NCBI RefSeq assembly: GCF_000756665.1
Contig: NZ_ARXV01000001.1
Coordinates: 248,001-312,000 of the forward strand
DNA: 64,000 nt
From: Alcanivorax nanhaiticus
GTDB taxonomy: Bacteria > Pseudomonadota > Gammaproteobacteria > Pseudomonadales > Alcanivoracaceae
Direction of reading: 5' to 3'
A program made the translations under genes and the position numbers. Positions within the stretch are counted from its first letter, which is position 1. Each line of letters opens with the position of its first letter. The notes under the pieces are model-generated. The model did not search any database and was not told the origin of the DNA. It was given only the letters and a program-made list of their open reading frames with translations. Positions 40,843 to 50,530 of the stretch are shown piece after piece.

Positions 40843-42390
40843 TTAGAGAATGGCAGCCGCTGCGCGGATATCCGTGCGGCTGATGTAGTGGCTGATCTGA
40901 TCAATCCGGTGCTGGATATCCGCACCGTCTCCCCGTGCACGCAACGCCTGCTGCAGCAAACGCCAGACCCGTACTGCAAATCCCGGCTCCCAGGCCGCAA
41001 TGCCGTGATCGTCCAGTCGTTCGGCCACGGCTTCCAGCAACGGCACAGCCAGCTCACTGCGCTGATTGGCCAGGCATAGCTCGGCTTTCAACAGATCCTG
41101 CTCGGTGCGCTCACGACGGCCACGGGTGGCCATCGCATCGATGACCTTGAGTCCATCTGCCAACCCGGACTGGTTGCAGACCACACCCGCTTCCAGTGCC
41201 ACTTCAGCCCACCGTGAAGCTTCCTCGCCGTGGCTTTCCGTAGTGGAAGACAACAGGCCTTCCAGCCAGTTACGGGTATCGCCTTCCACGAAGGGAGAAC
41301 CGTCCGCGAACTGCAAGGCCATCAGTCCTCGCAACCGCTCTACCAGGGCCACCGTTTCCCGTTGAATCAAGGCTGCCAGAGCTGCCTGCCCCAATGCTGT
41401 AGCAGCATCGGCAGCAGCTTTCTGTATCAGCAGGCAGTACTGCCCGCCGGGTTCCAGAAACGCCTTTTCCGCTGCCAGCAAGACTTCACCAGCATCTCCC
41501 TGACTGGCGGCATGCTGGATGGCATTCAGAGAAGCGGCACGAGGAGCCGGTACACGTGTCTGATTGCCCTCCGCCGGCGGGATCACCAGGCCACTCCAGC
41601 GCAGGGTGCGCGACAGCCTGACCATGGGTTCAAAACGTCTTTCCTGCCGATACCAGGCCAGCAGATCGCGCAGCGCTTTTTCTTCCTGTTGCTCGCTTTT
41701 GATAACCAGGTCAGCACCCGATATCGGAGCTGCCGGTGGTTGACTGGCCGGGGGCGTTGGCGTGGATGTAGGGGTGGAGGTAGAGACCTCAGTCTCCCTA
41801 GTCGCCGGTTGGGATTTAGACTCAGCTTGCGGCTGAGATGCCACTGCTTGAGAGGGCTGCGCATTCTGTTTCTGATTGTCCAGCCAACGTTCCACCGCTT
41901 TCAGGCGGATCGGCTCTGGCAGTTTTTCTGCCAGCAACGAGTGGAACTGATCCAGCTTTTCCGACAACGCCGCCAACTCCGACGCATCACTGGGTTGCCC
42001 GGACAGATAGGTTGCCAGCCGCTCCTGCTGTAGCCAGGTAATCGCACTGACACGGCCATTTTCCCGAGCTGGATGACAACTGACCGTGGCGCCGATCCAG
42101 GCATGCTGGATCAACCAGCACCAGGCATCGAGAGCGTCGGCCAGACCTCGAGCACCCTCAAGATAGGTGCAGGCCAAAGAGGTATAGGCCAGTACTCTCA
42201 TGTCCAGAGCCTGCTCGGAGAGCAATTTTTCACCCTGTTCACGAATGCGCGGGAAATCATTCCCGGCCAGCTTTTCCACCTCGGCACGCAGTTGGGCAAA
42301 GCTGTCGCTATAGCGGGGGTCTTCACCGGCGGGTTTGTCTTGCCAGGTTTGCACAAGCTCAACAAGAGACAGCGTCGCAGTATCGGTCAT
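40843..42390 (-). CDS. tssA: T6SS assembly protein TssA (VasJ-like)
   Basis: 515 residues. The ImpA N-terminal domain (about 15-115) includes GEDPRYSDSFAQLRAEVEKL and CTYLEGARGLADALDAWCWL. A Pro/Thr/Ser/Gln-rich linker (about 160-235) is unusually long. The C-terminal VasJ-like domain (about 240-515) ends HRIDQISHYISRTDIR. TssA caps and guides tube/sheath polymerisation. ATG at 42390 overlaps the tagF stop (ATGA) with GGAGG 7 bp upstream; a TTG two codons before is not favoured. Confidence 0.9.
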   Translation of the reverse strand: MTDTATLSLVELVQTWQDKPAGEDPRYSDSFAQLRAEVEKLAGNDFPRIREQGEKLLSEQALDMRVLAYTSLACTYLEGARGLADALDAWCWLIQHAWIGATVSCHPARENGRVSAITWLQQERLATYLSGQPSDASELAALSEKLDQFHSLLAEKLPEPIRLKAVERWLDNQKQNAQPSQAVASQPQAESKSQPATRETEVSTSTPTSTPTPPASQPPAAPISGADLVIKSEQQEEKALRDLLAWYRQERRFEPMVRLSRTLRWSGLVIPPAEGNQTRVPAPRAASLNAIQHAASQGDAGEVLLAAEKAFLEPGGQYCLLIQKAAADAATALGQAALAALIQRETVALVERLRGLMALQFADGSPFVEGDTRNWLEGLLSSTTESHGEEASRWAEVALEAGVVCNQSGLADGLKVIDAMATRGRRERTEQDLLKAELCLANQRSELAVPLLEAVAERLDDHGIAAWEPGFAVRVWRLLQQALRARGDGADIQHRIDQISHYISRTDIRAAAAIL

Positions 42391-43415
42391 GCCCAACCTC
42401 CACTGACAAAACGGCTGAGCAGATCCAGCAGAGTTCCCTGCTCCAGTGCAGCCAGATCACGGGCTCGCTGAGTCGGAGCCAACGGGTTATCCAGCAGCTC
42501 CTGGAGCGACTGCACATTACCGTCACGCAATTGCCGGTCAAACAGGTGCGGCAGATAACTGGCAGGTACCCGGCGGAAAAACACGGTCACCTCACCCGGA
42601 TCCTGTGCATCTGCTCCTGGCGCTGTATCACCCCAATGCCAGATCACATTGGCCTGACTGGAACGCCCCAACAGGCTATCTAGCAAGCGTAACCAGAACA
42701 CCAGCCCGGCCATGCCATGTTCGCCCGCCGGAATCGGTAGGCGAACTCCCCAATGCACCCGTGCAGGGCCACGGCGCATCACATTGCTGATTAACTCAAT
42801 GGCGGCCTGATAAAAGGCGACAGGTTCACCGAATTGACTTGCCAGATCGTGCATTACCACAACGTTGGTACTGCGCAATAACCCCAGCTCCTGCTCCACA
42901 GCCTGGGCCCGCTGTGCCTGATCACACTCACTGGCAATGGTTTCCAGTTGCCCCAACAGGGTTTCCAATGGCTCTGTACCCCACTTCTGCTTCAGCACCT
43001 TGTGGGAATCGTCCAGAAAACGCGCATAAATGAGAGGCACGGCCGCCTGGGCCTGACGCAGGTAGGCCTGTCCAGCCACTGCGCTGATCAAGAACGGATA
43101 CCAGCGGCCGCTGCGGTCTCCTCCCGGCCCGATCGTGGCCAGCACGCAACGACGATTGTCGGTGGCGGAAAATACCAGATGGTGAATCCCCGCCTGACTG
43201 AGGCGCTGCTCATCATCACTACCGTTATAGCGACGCGAGATCAGCGAGTAGCCTTCCTGAATCCATTCGTCCAGTTCACGAAACTCACGTTCTTTCACGT
43301 TCAGCTTGATGAAATCAGCACGGATTGGCAGCTTGCCAAAAGCGGCAATGGGGGTTTTCGCCGGCTTCTGAGGCGCCGGGCTGGCCACCTTGTTCGCTTT
43401 CAAAAATCCCAGCAT
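42387..43415 (-). CDS. tagF: T6SS-associated protein TagF
   Basis: 342 residues. TagF domain at the N-terminus: AFGKLPIRADFIKLNVKEREFRELDEWIQEG (in parts, about 25-55), then LVFSATDNRRCVLATIGPGGDRSGRWYPFLI near 80-110. TagF post-translationally represses T6SS assembly and is normally opposed by the PpkA kinase/PppA phosphatase pair, which is missing here. It shares TGATG with tssM upstream and ATGA with tssA downstream. The C-terminal half (about 180-342) is less conserved. Confidence 0.9.
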   Translation of the reverse strand: MLGFLKANKVASPAPQKPAKTPIAAFGKLPIRADFIKLNVKEREFRELDEWIQEGYSLISRRYNGSDDEQRLSQAGIHHLVFSATDNRRCVLATIGPGGDRSGRWYPFLISAVAGQAYLRQAQAAVPLIYARFLDDSHKVLKQKWGTEPLETLLGQLETIASECDQAQRAQAVEQELGLLRSTNVVVMHDLASQFGEPVAFYQAAIELISNVMRRGPARVHWGVRLPIPAGEHGMAGLVFWLRLLDSLLGRSSQANVIWHWGDTAPGADAQDPGEVTVFFRRVPASYLPHLFDRQLRDGNVQSLQELLDNPLAPTQRARDLAALEQGTLLDLLSRFVSGGWA

Positions 43416-46400
43416 CAGCCCGCCTCCAGCACACTGCCCGCCGATGGCATGAGCGGACGCAGCATCTTGTGGGGAAGCTGGAAACGGCTCAACACTCGGC
43501 GATTGAACACGTTGGCCTGACGGTCTGCGCGCAGCCGGTAGCGCACCAGCAGCGGCTCACTAACGCCACCATTCAACTCCCACTGCAGCACAAACTCCGA
43601 GCTGCTGGAACGGGAGATGGAAGCCTCATTTAACAGGCGGAACAATGCCCAGGGGCCACTTACCCTAATCTCATCGCGGATCTGGCCACGCCGGGACACC
43701 CCCGCCACCTTCGCGCTTGGCGTGTTGTCATCACCCGGCCAGGAGAACCGACGCCATTCCTGAGGACCGTTGCGGTAACGATAGGACTGACCGCTGGTTT
43801 CCAGCATGATTTCGCTGACACCTTTGGCGGGAACCGGATAGAGATAGAAGCTCATTTCGGGGCGACGACCACCGCGGCCGAAGAGACTCTCGGTAATCAC
43901 ATGGGCAGACGCCAAGCTACCCATGAATTCACGGGAGAGACCCAGCCCCTGATCCAGCCACTGCTTTTCTTCCCAGCCGCGACGGGAGCGGTCAATAAAG
44001 GGACTAAGGCTGTCATCCACAAACCGCCACAGGCGACCATTGCCAGGCTGGAAGAAGTCCGCCATGTCATCGAGGGTCGCGTCCTGTCCATCTTCATTGA
44101 AGGGGAAACGGTTCTTCAGGCGACTATCAAAGATTCCTGCTACTTCTTCCTGCCATTGCTCGGCAATGCCGTTGCGGGCTTCGAGCAGCACATTGCGCCA
44201 GCTTTCCCGGATCACACCTTCAAACAAGGGGCGCAGCGCATCACGGGTCGGCGCATCGGTGCTACCGAGCAGGCTGCTCATGGTCACCCAGCTCTTGTAG
44301 AGTTCCGTTTCCGAACCACCACGACCAAGGATGCTGCCTGCATAGGATTCCGCCTGTCGCCCGATGTCCACCGACAGGGCCAGCTTTTCCATGTCGCTTT
44401 TCAGGGTGGAGACAATCAGCAGGTATTGGTGAATCAATTCACTGACCGAGCGTTCTTCTGCCGCCGTGGTAAAGCGGCGTAATTCCGTGGTTCGCTCGTC
44501 CAGCCCCTTGATGGTCTGCCGGGGTGCTGCTGCCAGATTGGCGACGGCAGCATCATCCACCAAGGCAGGGGCAGCCTCATAAAGTTGCAGGTTCTTGCCT
44601 GTCACCTTCATCAATTGACCAATGGGGCCGCCACTACGAGACAGCTTGTCCAGCGTCTTTACCCCTTGCTCCAGGGACGCAAAGCGGCGCAGTCGGACAC
44701 TGGCCAGAAAGGAACGCCAGTGCTGGGCATAATCCTCGAAGTAGAGATCACGAATTTCGCCACGCAACTGGTTGGCGAGCACATCATCGATCAGCTCCCC
44801 ATCACCATTTTCCCCATCGCGAAGGTCGTATTGTCCCGTGAGCACCCAGTCCCCCTTGGTGGCGGCGAGAATACGCTCATCAATTTGGGGTTGTACGAAG
44901 CTTTCCCACCCTTCTCGGGTATAGATGCCCGGAATCGTCTGTTGTGCCCCCAGCATGCGAAGGGCTGACCGATCCAGCATCTGGTCGATTCCATAACCCG
45001 GTAGCTGGGTCGCACCCTTGGACACAATCAGGTGATACATCTGGCTGGCGTCTGGCGGGGTCCGCAGCTGTTCGCGGGCGCGATCCACCCGTTCCTGATG
45101 CATTTTCCAGGGGGATTCCTGCTGCGCCCGCCAAGCCAGATAAAATTCGACCAAACCATACAGACCATGCTCCTGGCTGTTGGTAGCGCCAGCAAACACC
45201 GGTTCTTGATTCAATCCCTTGCGATCCAGCCAGAGGTAATTGAGTACCGGTACGGCGACATCGGTATCCATCCTCTGCGGGGCACGGGCAATCATCAGGT
45301 AACTCTTGAGTGCCTGGTAGTACTCTTCACGCAGTGCTTCCTGGCCCTGACGATCAGAGGCTTCCCAGGTACGCGCATGATTTTCCAGTGACAACTCCAA
45401 TGAACGGAAAGCCGTGTCCCGGAAGAAGGCATCCATGCCACTGACCAGCATCTTTTCCACATCATCGATCTGGGTATCGCCGGTATAAACCCCCAGACGG
45501 AACTGCCAGGGCTTGTCGTTTTCATAGGCAAGCAGCTGCTGGTAATGACGGTAGAGTTTTTCCAGAACCAGAAACTGTTCTTCATCGTCATAGCGATCAT
45601 CCTGCATGGCCAGGCTGACTTTCTGGCTAAGCAGTACGCCTTCATTGAGCAGCACCTTGTTGGCACCGTAGGACGCCACCAGCAGCAGCATCGTGGCAGC
45701 AATGGAAGCAACCCCCATACCCATGGCCGCGGTTTTCAGGGAACGCTGCCAACGAATACGGTTGCGGTTGCCGTGGGCCAGCCCCTGCAGCGGGATCACT
45801 ACATCTGTGAAAAAGCGATGAATGAAGAAAGGCTTCGGTGGCGTGGTGCGCGATGGCCCCTCCGCCTGACTGAAACCAAATGCCTGACGCAGATTACCTA
45901 CCAATCGAGTCAGCGGCGTACCTTCCTGGGTACCACTGGTAAAATAGGCCCCGGCAAAACGGGGCATTTCCTGATACGGATTTTCCCGAAATAACAGGTG
46001 CACGAATTCGGACAGGGTATCGGCGGCGGCGCGGAACTGATCGGGGAAGGCGTAGAGGGCCGACTTGCGATCCAGGTTACGCTGCATGGACAGCTTGCGT
46101 AGCCGCAACTCGCACAGCTTTTCGTACAGTTGACGGGTGTGCGCTTCAAAACGTTCTGCCGCATCCTGGTCGCTATTGTCTTCGAGCAGATAACCGCCCC
46201 AGACCTGCTCCCGCTCACCGTCGCTGAGATCTTCGAAATAGGCTTCAAAGCCGGGGATCAAATCGCACTTGGTAAACGTGATGAACACCGGGAACGACAG
46301 GCCCAACCGCTCCATCAGTTCATTGAGTCGATCACGGATAATACGGATGTGCTTTTCCAGCCCTTCGCTGTCTGCTGTGAGCAGGTCCGCTACGCTGATG

Positions 46401-47035
46401 GCAACGATGACACCATTGATAGGCGTCTGCTTGCGCTGCTTGCGCAACAGATCAAGAAAAGCCATCCACTCCCCATGATCATCATCTTCCGTGGTATAGC
46501 GGCCTGCAGTGTCTAACAGCACCGCCTGGTCGGAGAACCACCAATCACAATTCCGGGTACCACCTACACCCTGAAAATGCAGATCATCTGCATCGGAGTA
46601 GGGGAAATGCAGGCCAGAGTTACGCAGCAAAGTACTTTTGCCCGCAGCGGAGGGACCAATCACCATGTACCAGGGCAGCGCATATAACGCGGCAGCCCCA
46701 CGGTAGCCTGCGCCCAGTTGGGAGGCCTTGAGTGAAGAGATGGCCTCATCCATTTTTTCGCGCAGCGCCACCACATCACCGTTGCCCTGATCACTGGCAA
46801 GCGCCTGTTGCAATTGATTACCGCGCCGGCGGGCCAGCAGATAGCGCGCGCCGACCACCAGCAGAAACAGACCTACCACCACGGCCACGGCCAGATAACG
46901 CGCAGACCCTGTCAGCCCCAGACGAGGGCCGGCAAACCAGATCAGCGCCAGTACGGCGACGAGCCCAATCAGGGAGCTTCCCGCCCGGGACAATAAATAA
47001 CGCTTAACGAGTGCCCCTACAGCATTGGCAGACAT
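43415..47035 (-). CDS. tssM: T6SS membrane-complex protein TssM (IcmF)
   Basis: 1206 residues. Membrane segments at about 18-35, 43-62 and near 440-460. Between them is an NTPase-like cytosolic domain with an intact Walker A, GPSAAGKSTLLRNSG (about 131-145), and a DTAGRY switch. The long periplasmic part ends in a beta-rich C-terminal domain (about 1050-1206) that meets TssJ. It starts ATG 47035, sharing TGATG with tssL. Confidence 0.95.
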   Translation of the reverse strand: MSANAVGALVKRYLLSRAGSSLIGLVAVLALIWFAGPRLGLTGSARYLAVAVVVGLFLLVVGARYLLARRRGNQLQQALASDQGNGDVVALREKMDEAISSLKASQLGAGYRGAAALYALPWYMVIGPSAAGKSTLLRNSGLHFPYSDADDLHFQGVGGTRNCDWWFSDQAVLLDTAGRYTTEDDDHGEWMAFLDLLRKQRKQTPINGVIVAISVADLLTADSEGLEKHIRIIRDRLNELMERLGLSFPVFITFTKCDLIPGFEAYFEDLSDGEREQVWGGYLLEDNSDQDAAERFEAHTRQLYEKLCELRLRKLSMQRNLDRKSALYAFPDQFRAAADTLSEFVHLLFRENPYQEMPRFAGAYFTSGTQEGTPLTRLVGNLRQAFGFSQAEGPSRTTPPKPFFIHRFFTDVVIPLQGLAHGNRNRIRWQRSLKTAAMGMGVASIAATMLLLVASYGANKVLLNEGVLLSQKVSLAMQDDRYDDEEQFLVLEKLYRHYQQLLAYENDKPWQFRLGVYTGDTQIDDVEKMLVSGMDAFFRDTAFRSLELSLENHARTWEASDRQGQEALREEYYQALKSYLMIARAPQRMDTDVAVPVLNYLWLDRKGLNQEPVFAGATNSQEHGLYGLVEFYLAWRAQQESPWKMHQERVDRAREQLRTPPDASQMYHLIVSKGATQLPGYGIDQMLDRSALRMLGAQQTIPGIYTREGWESFVQPQIDERILAATKGDWVLTGQYDLRDGENGDGELIDDVLANQLRGEIRDLYFEDYAQHWRSFLASVRLRRFASLEQGVKTLDKLSRSGGPIGQLMKVTGKNLQLYEAAPALVDDAAVANLAAAPRQTIKGLDERTTELRRFTTAAEERSVSELIHQYLLIVSTLKSDMEKLALSVDIGRQAESYAGSILGRGGSETELYKSWVTMSSLLGSTDAPTRDALRPLFEGVIRESWRNVLLEARNGIAEQWQEEVAGIFDSRLKNRFPFNEDGQDATLDDMADFFQPGNGRLWRFVDDSLSPFIDRSRRGWEEKQWLDQGLGLSREFMGSLASAHVITESLFGRGGRRPEMSFYLYPVPAKGVSEIMLETSGQSYRYRNGPQEWRRFSWPGDDNTPSAKVAGVSRRGQIRDEIRVSGPWALFRLLNEASISRSSSSEFVLQWELNGGVSEPLLVRYRLRADRQANVFNRRVLSRFQLPHKMLRPLMPSAGSVLEAG

Positions 47036-47778
47036 CAGAATTGCCCTCCCAGGGAATCAGAACTAACAGACGCAGCCGCACGCAAGGACTGACTTTCATC
47101 AGCAATGGACTGCGCGGCATTGCGGGCGCTGTGCATGCTGAAAGCCGTGTAGCCGGTATAACTGAAGAAGATAATGGCGAGGGTGACGGTTGCGATAACC
47201 CAGTACGGAAGCTCACGCCCCACCCTGCTGAGAACATGCTCTTTGGCAGCACCATTGGGTGCCAGGCGTGGATCCGGCACGCCATGAAACCCGTCAATCT
47301 GGCTACGCAGATCTACCTGCAGGGCCATCAATTTTTCCAGGCCGCGCAGCTTGTAAACCCCTTCGAAACCGAGCTGCAGGCAAACGTAGTAGAGCTCCAG
47401 CAAATCCCGGTTCTGTTCTCCACGTTGGCGCAATTCACCCAGCCGCACGAAGAACACCTCACCGCCCAGATGCTCACCAAACAGCTTTAGCTGCAATGGA
47501 TCAGACATCCATTCCATCCGCTTTGGCCAGGAGGAAGCCATCACTGCCTCATCGATAAAAGCAGCCAGCGCAAACTTGGCATGCTGGACATCCGCGGCGG
47601 CTATCTGCTTTTCAAAGGCAAGCCGTTCGAAGGTGTCGAAACCTTCCATGATCTTTTCGTGGAGATCGTCCGGGGCATCACTTCCCCCGGCACGCAATGG
47701 CATGACCCTGTCGAAAAGGTGTGCGGTGATTTCCAGCAGGGGGTTGGTGTTGGGGTGGATATCCGTATCACTGCTCAT
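47035..47778 (-). CDS. tssL: T6SS membrane-complex protein TssL (DotU)
   Basis: 247 residues from ATG 47778 (SSDTDIHPNTNPLLEITAHLF); the ORF's 18-bp longer start is unlikely. DotU helical domain with AAFIDEAVMASSWPKRMEW and VFFVRLGELRQRGEQNRDLLELYYVCLQLGFEGVY (in parts). One C-terminal membrane helix (about 207-227). No OmpA-like peptidoglycan domain is fused, unlike some TssL. It starts 2 bp after the tssK stop. Confidence 0.93.
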   Translation of the reverse strand: MSSDTDIHPNTNPLLEITAHLFDRVMPLRAGGSDAPDDLHEKIMEGFDTFERLAFEKQIAAADVQHAKFALAAFIDEAVMASSWPKRMEWMSDPLQLKLFGEHLGGEVFFVRLGELRQRGEQNRDLLELYYVCLQLGFEGVYKLRGLEKLMALQVDLRSQIDGFHGVPDPRLAPNGAAKEHVLSRVGRELPYWVIATVTLAIIFFSYTGYTAFSMHSARNAAQSIADESQSLRAAASVSSDSLGGQF

Positions 47779-47780
47779 GA

Positions 47781-49118
47781 TCAATCCTCGATGCAAAGCA
47801 GTTCAAAGCGACAGCTCTGGAACTGGGCCGGCAGGAAAACGGCAAGACTTTCTGCCTCAACCGCGCGCGGCCAGAACTCACCGGCGGGCTCCACGCGGAA
47901 ATATTCAAAACCACTCTTGACCGGTAGTTTGTTTGGTGGACGCTGTGTATGACTCAAGCGAATACCCGGCAGGGCCGAGGCCAGAATCAGTTCCAGATCA
48001 TCACGGCTGCCGGCTTTGCACTGGCGACCGAACTCCATGATCCATTCAGGATTTTCCGCCTCGTGGTAAACCCCCAAATAGAGATGACGAGCATTGATTC
48101 CCTGCCAGGGGATGCCTTCTCCAACCAGCAATGCAGGCAATTCATGACGCAATGACAAGGCCGTACTGGTGGTGGAGGATTCCTGCATCAGTGCAGCGCG
48201 CAGGCTCGATTCCAGAGAAGAAAAAACGTCGGCCAGGTCAGTGTGCATGTATTCAGACAACACCAGCTCGCCCATATCCGGTTGTAGATCCCACATCCCG
48301 GCAATCAGCTGCGACAGCGTACGGTAGATGCTTTCCGGGTGGCTGGCGTCTTCACGCAGGTAATGATCCAGAGCAACCAGCGCGGGGCGCAACTTCTGCA
48401 GGCGCAACACCTGGGCCAACTCACGGTTACCCATATCGGCAATGTCACCATAGCTATTGCGCTGCTGGGAAAGCAGCCGAACCCGAGCAGCAATCAGGTC
48501 ACGGATCCGATGGACCATGGCTTGCAGCAATTCACACGCATTCAGATTAACCAGTGGCGGCACCACATTGGCCGTTTGCTGATAAGCGCCATCGCCGATG
48601 GACTCGAAGCTGGCGAGGCGAATGGCACTGTAATGCTCACGACTTTCATCGCCACGCAACAGCACCAGATTGGGTTTACCAATGATCACTTCGCGGGTTC
48701 GTGCGGGATCGTGCTCATCGGGCATGTCCAGATAATCCGCGCGCCACCCGCACAGCCGGCCTTGCTCCTGATAACCACTGATGCCCGTTACCCTTTCATT
48801 GTCCGGCTGTGCCAACCATACGGTGACGCTGTCGCCACCGGCAGTAAGATCACACAGCAAGGGATCACCATCACGCTGGCTATCGAACTGTACCCATTGG
48901 CCATTGGGAAGAATCGCCGACAGGGATTCGATACGACACTGGCCAATACCCAAAGGCTCTTCGAGCAGATTCAGAGAGACGACTCCCCAACCATGGGAAC
49001 GGGCCAAATCCGTACGCTGATGGATTTCACGCTGCAGATTGCGATCCCACTGCTGGAAATGCTGTTGGCCAAGAAACAGGCCTTCGGCCCAGACCACGCG
49101 TTGACGCTTTTGACTCAT
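47781..49118 (-). CDS. tssK: T6SS baseplate-membrane linker TssK
   Basis: 445-residue adaptor connecting the baseplate to TssL/TssM. Typical opening VVWAEGLFLGQQHFQQWDRNLQ (in part, about 8-28), then WGVVSLNLLEEPLGIGQCRIESL, and a C-terminal LPGIRLSHTQRPPNKLPVKSGFEYFRVEP receptor-binding domain (in parts). Cotranscribed with tssJ (7 bp gap). Confidence 0.93.
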   Translation of the reverse strand: MSQKRQRVVWAEGLFLGQQHFQQWDRNLQREIHQRTDLARSHGWGVVSLNLLEEPLGIGQCRIESLSAILPNGQWVQFDSQRDGDPLLCDLTAGGDSVTVWLAQPDNERVTGISGYQEQGRLCGWRADYLDMPDEHDPARTREVIIGKPNLVLLRGDESREHYSAIRLASFESIGDGAYQQTANVVPPLVNLNACELLQAMVHRIRDLIAARVRLLSQQRNSYGDIADMGNRELAQVLRLQKLRPALVALDHYLREDASHPESIYRTLSQLIAGMWDLQPDMGELVLSEYMHTDLADVFSSLESSLRAALMQESSTTSTALSLRHELPALLVGEGIPWQGINARHLYLGVYHEAENPEWIMEFGRQCKAGSRDDLELILASALPGIRLSHTQRPPNKLPVKSGFEYFRVEPAGEFWPRAVEAESLAVFLPAQFQSCRFELLCIED

Positions 49119-49125
49119 AGACGCC

Positions 49126-49569
49126 TCAATCGAGAATCAGACGATTTTTTTCGAGGGTAATGCGCACTTTCCGATCAAATCGGCGGGTAATGAAATTGCC
49201 CGGCATCTTGTCCACATCCCGCCAGCTCTCCCCTTCTGGCTGACGATATACCGCCATGGCGGCCAGGTATTCCGCCTGATCATGTCGTGGAAGTTCGATA
49301 TGGCGCTGGTAGGCGGGGTCCATGGTGACCTCTTCTTTCATCACCAGATCGTTACCCAGCACCTGGAAGTCCTGCTTCCATAGCTCTTCAAAGCTGGCGC
49401 TTTCAAAACTGCGGCGGTCCTTGAGCTGGTAGATCCTGACCACTACGGCCAAAGGCTCTCCGTATTCATTACGGTTGATATCTGCGGTGGAAGACACGCC
49501 GAATTTCAGTGAAGGCGCGGCACAACCTGCCAGCAGGCAGATCCAAGCCACGAAAAACATTTTTCGCAT
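49126..49569 (-). CDS. tssJ: T6SS outer-membrane lipoprotein TssJ
   Basis: 147 residues from ATG 49569 (MRKMFFVAWICLLAGC): lipobox LAGC with the lipidated Cys at 16. The transthyretin-like body shows VVVRIYQLKDRRSFESASFEELW (in parts, about 42-64) and the loop that contacts TssM. The longer ORF to 49650 would bury the signal peptide and is rejected. Confidence 0.92.
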   Translation of the reverse strand: MRKMFFVAWICLLAGCAAPSLKFGVSSTADINRNEYGEPLAVVVRIYQLKDRRSFESASFEELWKQDFQVLGNDLVMKEEVTMDPAYQRHIELPRHDQAEYLAAMAVYRQPEGESWRDVDKMPGNFITRRFDRKVRITLEKNRLILD

Positions 49570-49609
49570 AACGGAATTTCTCCGAAACCAGAAGGCGGAT
49601 GGAATAGCG

Positions 49610-50089
49610 TCAGGGCAGCAACTCGCTACCTTCTTCCCGGGCACGGGCATAGGCCGCCACCAGAGCAGGTGCGGTCACTTCCATGTAGTGACGACGGTGT
49701 TGATCGGTTGACTTGTTTCGTTCACCCAACAAGCTCTGGAGACGCTCAACCAAGGGGCGCTCCTTACGCGGAGAATCTGCCTGTATGGCAGAGATAGCCT
49801 CAACCAGTGCCAGCTGGTGAGCCATCAGGTCGGAAAACAGGAATTCCAGATTACGTTGCCCCTGATCGCTACAGTGCAACCATTCGAGAATCACCTTGTT
49901 GGCGTCCTGATTCTTGAAGGCTTCGAAACCGTCATTGAAAATGCGGGTATAGGGCAGCCCCATTTCATCAGCGAAACGTTTTTGCCCATCTACCAGACGC
50001 GCCACACCCTCGATCAAGGTGTGAACGGATTTACCGGAGAGTTTTCTGCTGCCTTTCCTGGCTGCCGTGGAATCCATTCCTTCCCCCAT
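49610..50089 (-). CDS. TagH C-terminal-domain protein lacking the FHA domain
   Basis: 159 residues, first gene of the T6SS run. SVHTLIEGVARLVDGQKRFADEMG (in parts, about 22-45), YTRIFNDGFEAFKNQ near 47 and FLFSDLMAHQLALVEAISAI near 82 resemble the helical C-terminal domain of TagH/Fha proteins (G..LL..R...K.E.R...T.I, DL.AHQ.AL). No FHA domain precedes it; a Lys/Arg/Ser-rich N-terminus of about 20 residues does. ATG 50089 or 50077 are both possible. Fha normally binds phosphothreonine, so this version cannot do that. The family match is by eye. Confidence 0.65.
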   Translation of the reverse strand: MGEGMDSTAARKGSRKLSGKSVHTLIEGVARLVDGQKRFADEMGLPYTRIFNDGFEAFKNQDANKVILEWLHCSDQGQRNLEFLFSDLMAHQLALVEAISAIQADSPRKERPLVERLQSLLGERNKSTDQHRRHYMEVTAPALVAAYARAREEGSELLP

Positions 50090-50530
50090 TTTCAGGATCC
50101 GTTCGGATGAAGGTTTACTACCGACCGGATTCGTGCGGGGCGATTCTTTCCATCTGGCCCGCGACTGTCAAAAAGGGGGCTTTTTCTTTTTTTGTGATGC
50201 ACACACGATCAAGTGCTGTTTTTTTGTACTAATTAAACCATTTAAGAACGGGCGTACGACATTTAATGTGAAAAGTCTCACGAGCACCTGCTCGTTTATC
50301 TCAACCGGGAGAATTATTTCTCACGCCTAATGTCAGCGATCTCCTACATGAAATTAAGACAGGCAGTAAAAACAAGCCGCATTTTTACCGTCTAATACTT
50401 TCTTCGTTTGATTTTTTTATTTCATGGTTTTTTTGTGCTTTTTCTGGAATCCATAGCTCCCCTTTTCACTGACTTCATTGCGAGATCGGACCACCTCTGA
50501 AGCGGACAAAGCCACACTCCGATACAGACG
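50090..50530. other. AT-rich upstream region of the T6SS run
   Basis: 441 bp between pbpC (stop at 50531) and the first T6SS gene. Markedly AT-rich with several T tracts (about 50205-50215, 50405-50450), unlike the GC-rich surroundings. It contains the dyad CGAGCA-CC-TGCTCG (50281-50294). No sigma-54 -24/-12 pair was found. Presumably carries the T6SS promoter; possibly an H-NS-type silenced region. Confidence 0.55.

Noticed and set aside
50090-50530. Sigma-54 promoter for the T6SS
   Set aside because: No TGGCAC-N5-TTGCA-like element was found on either strand.
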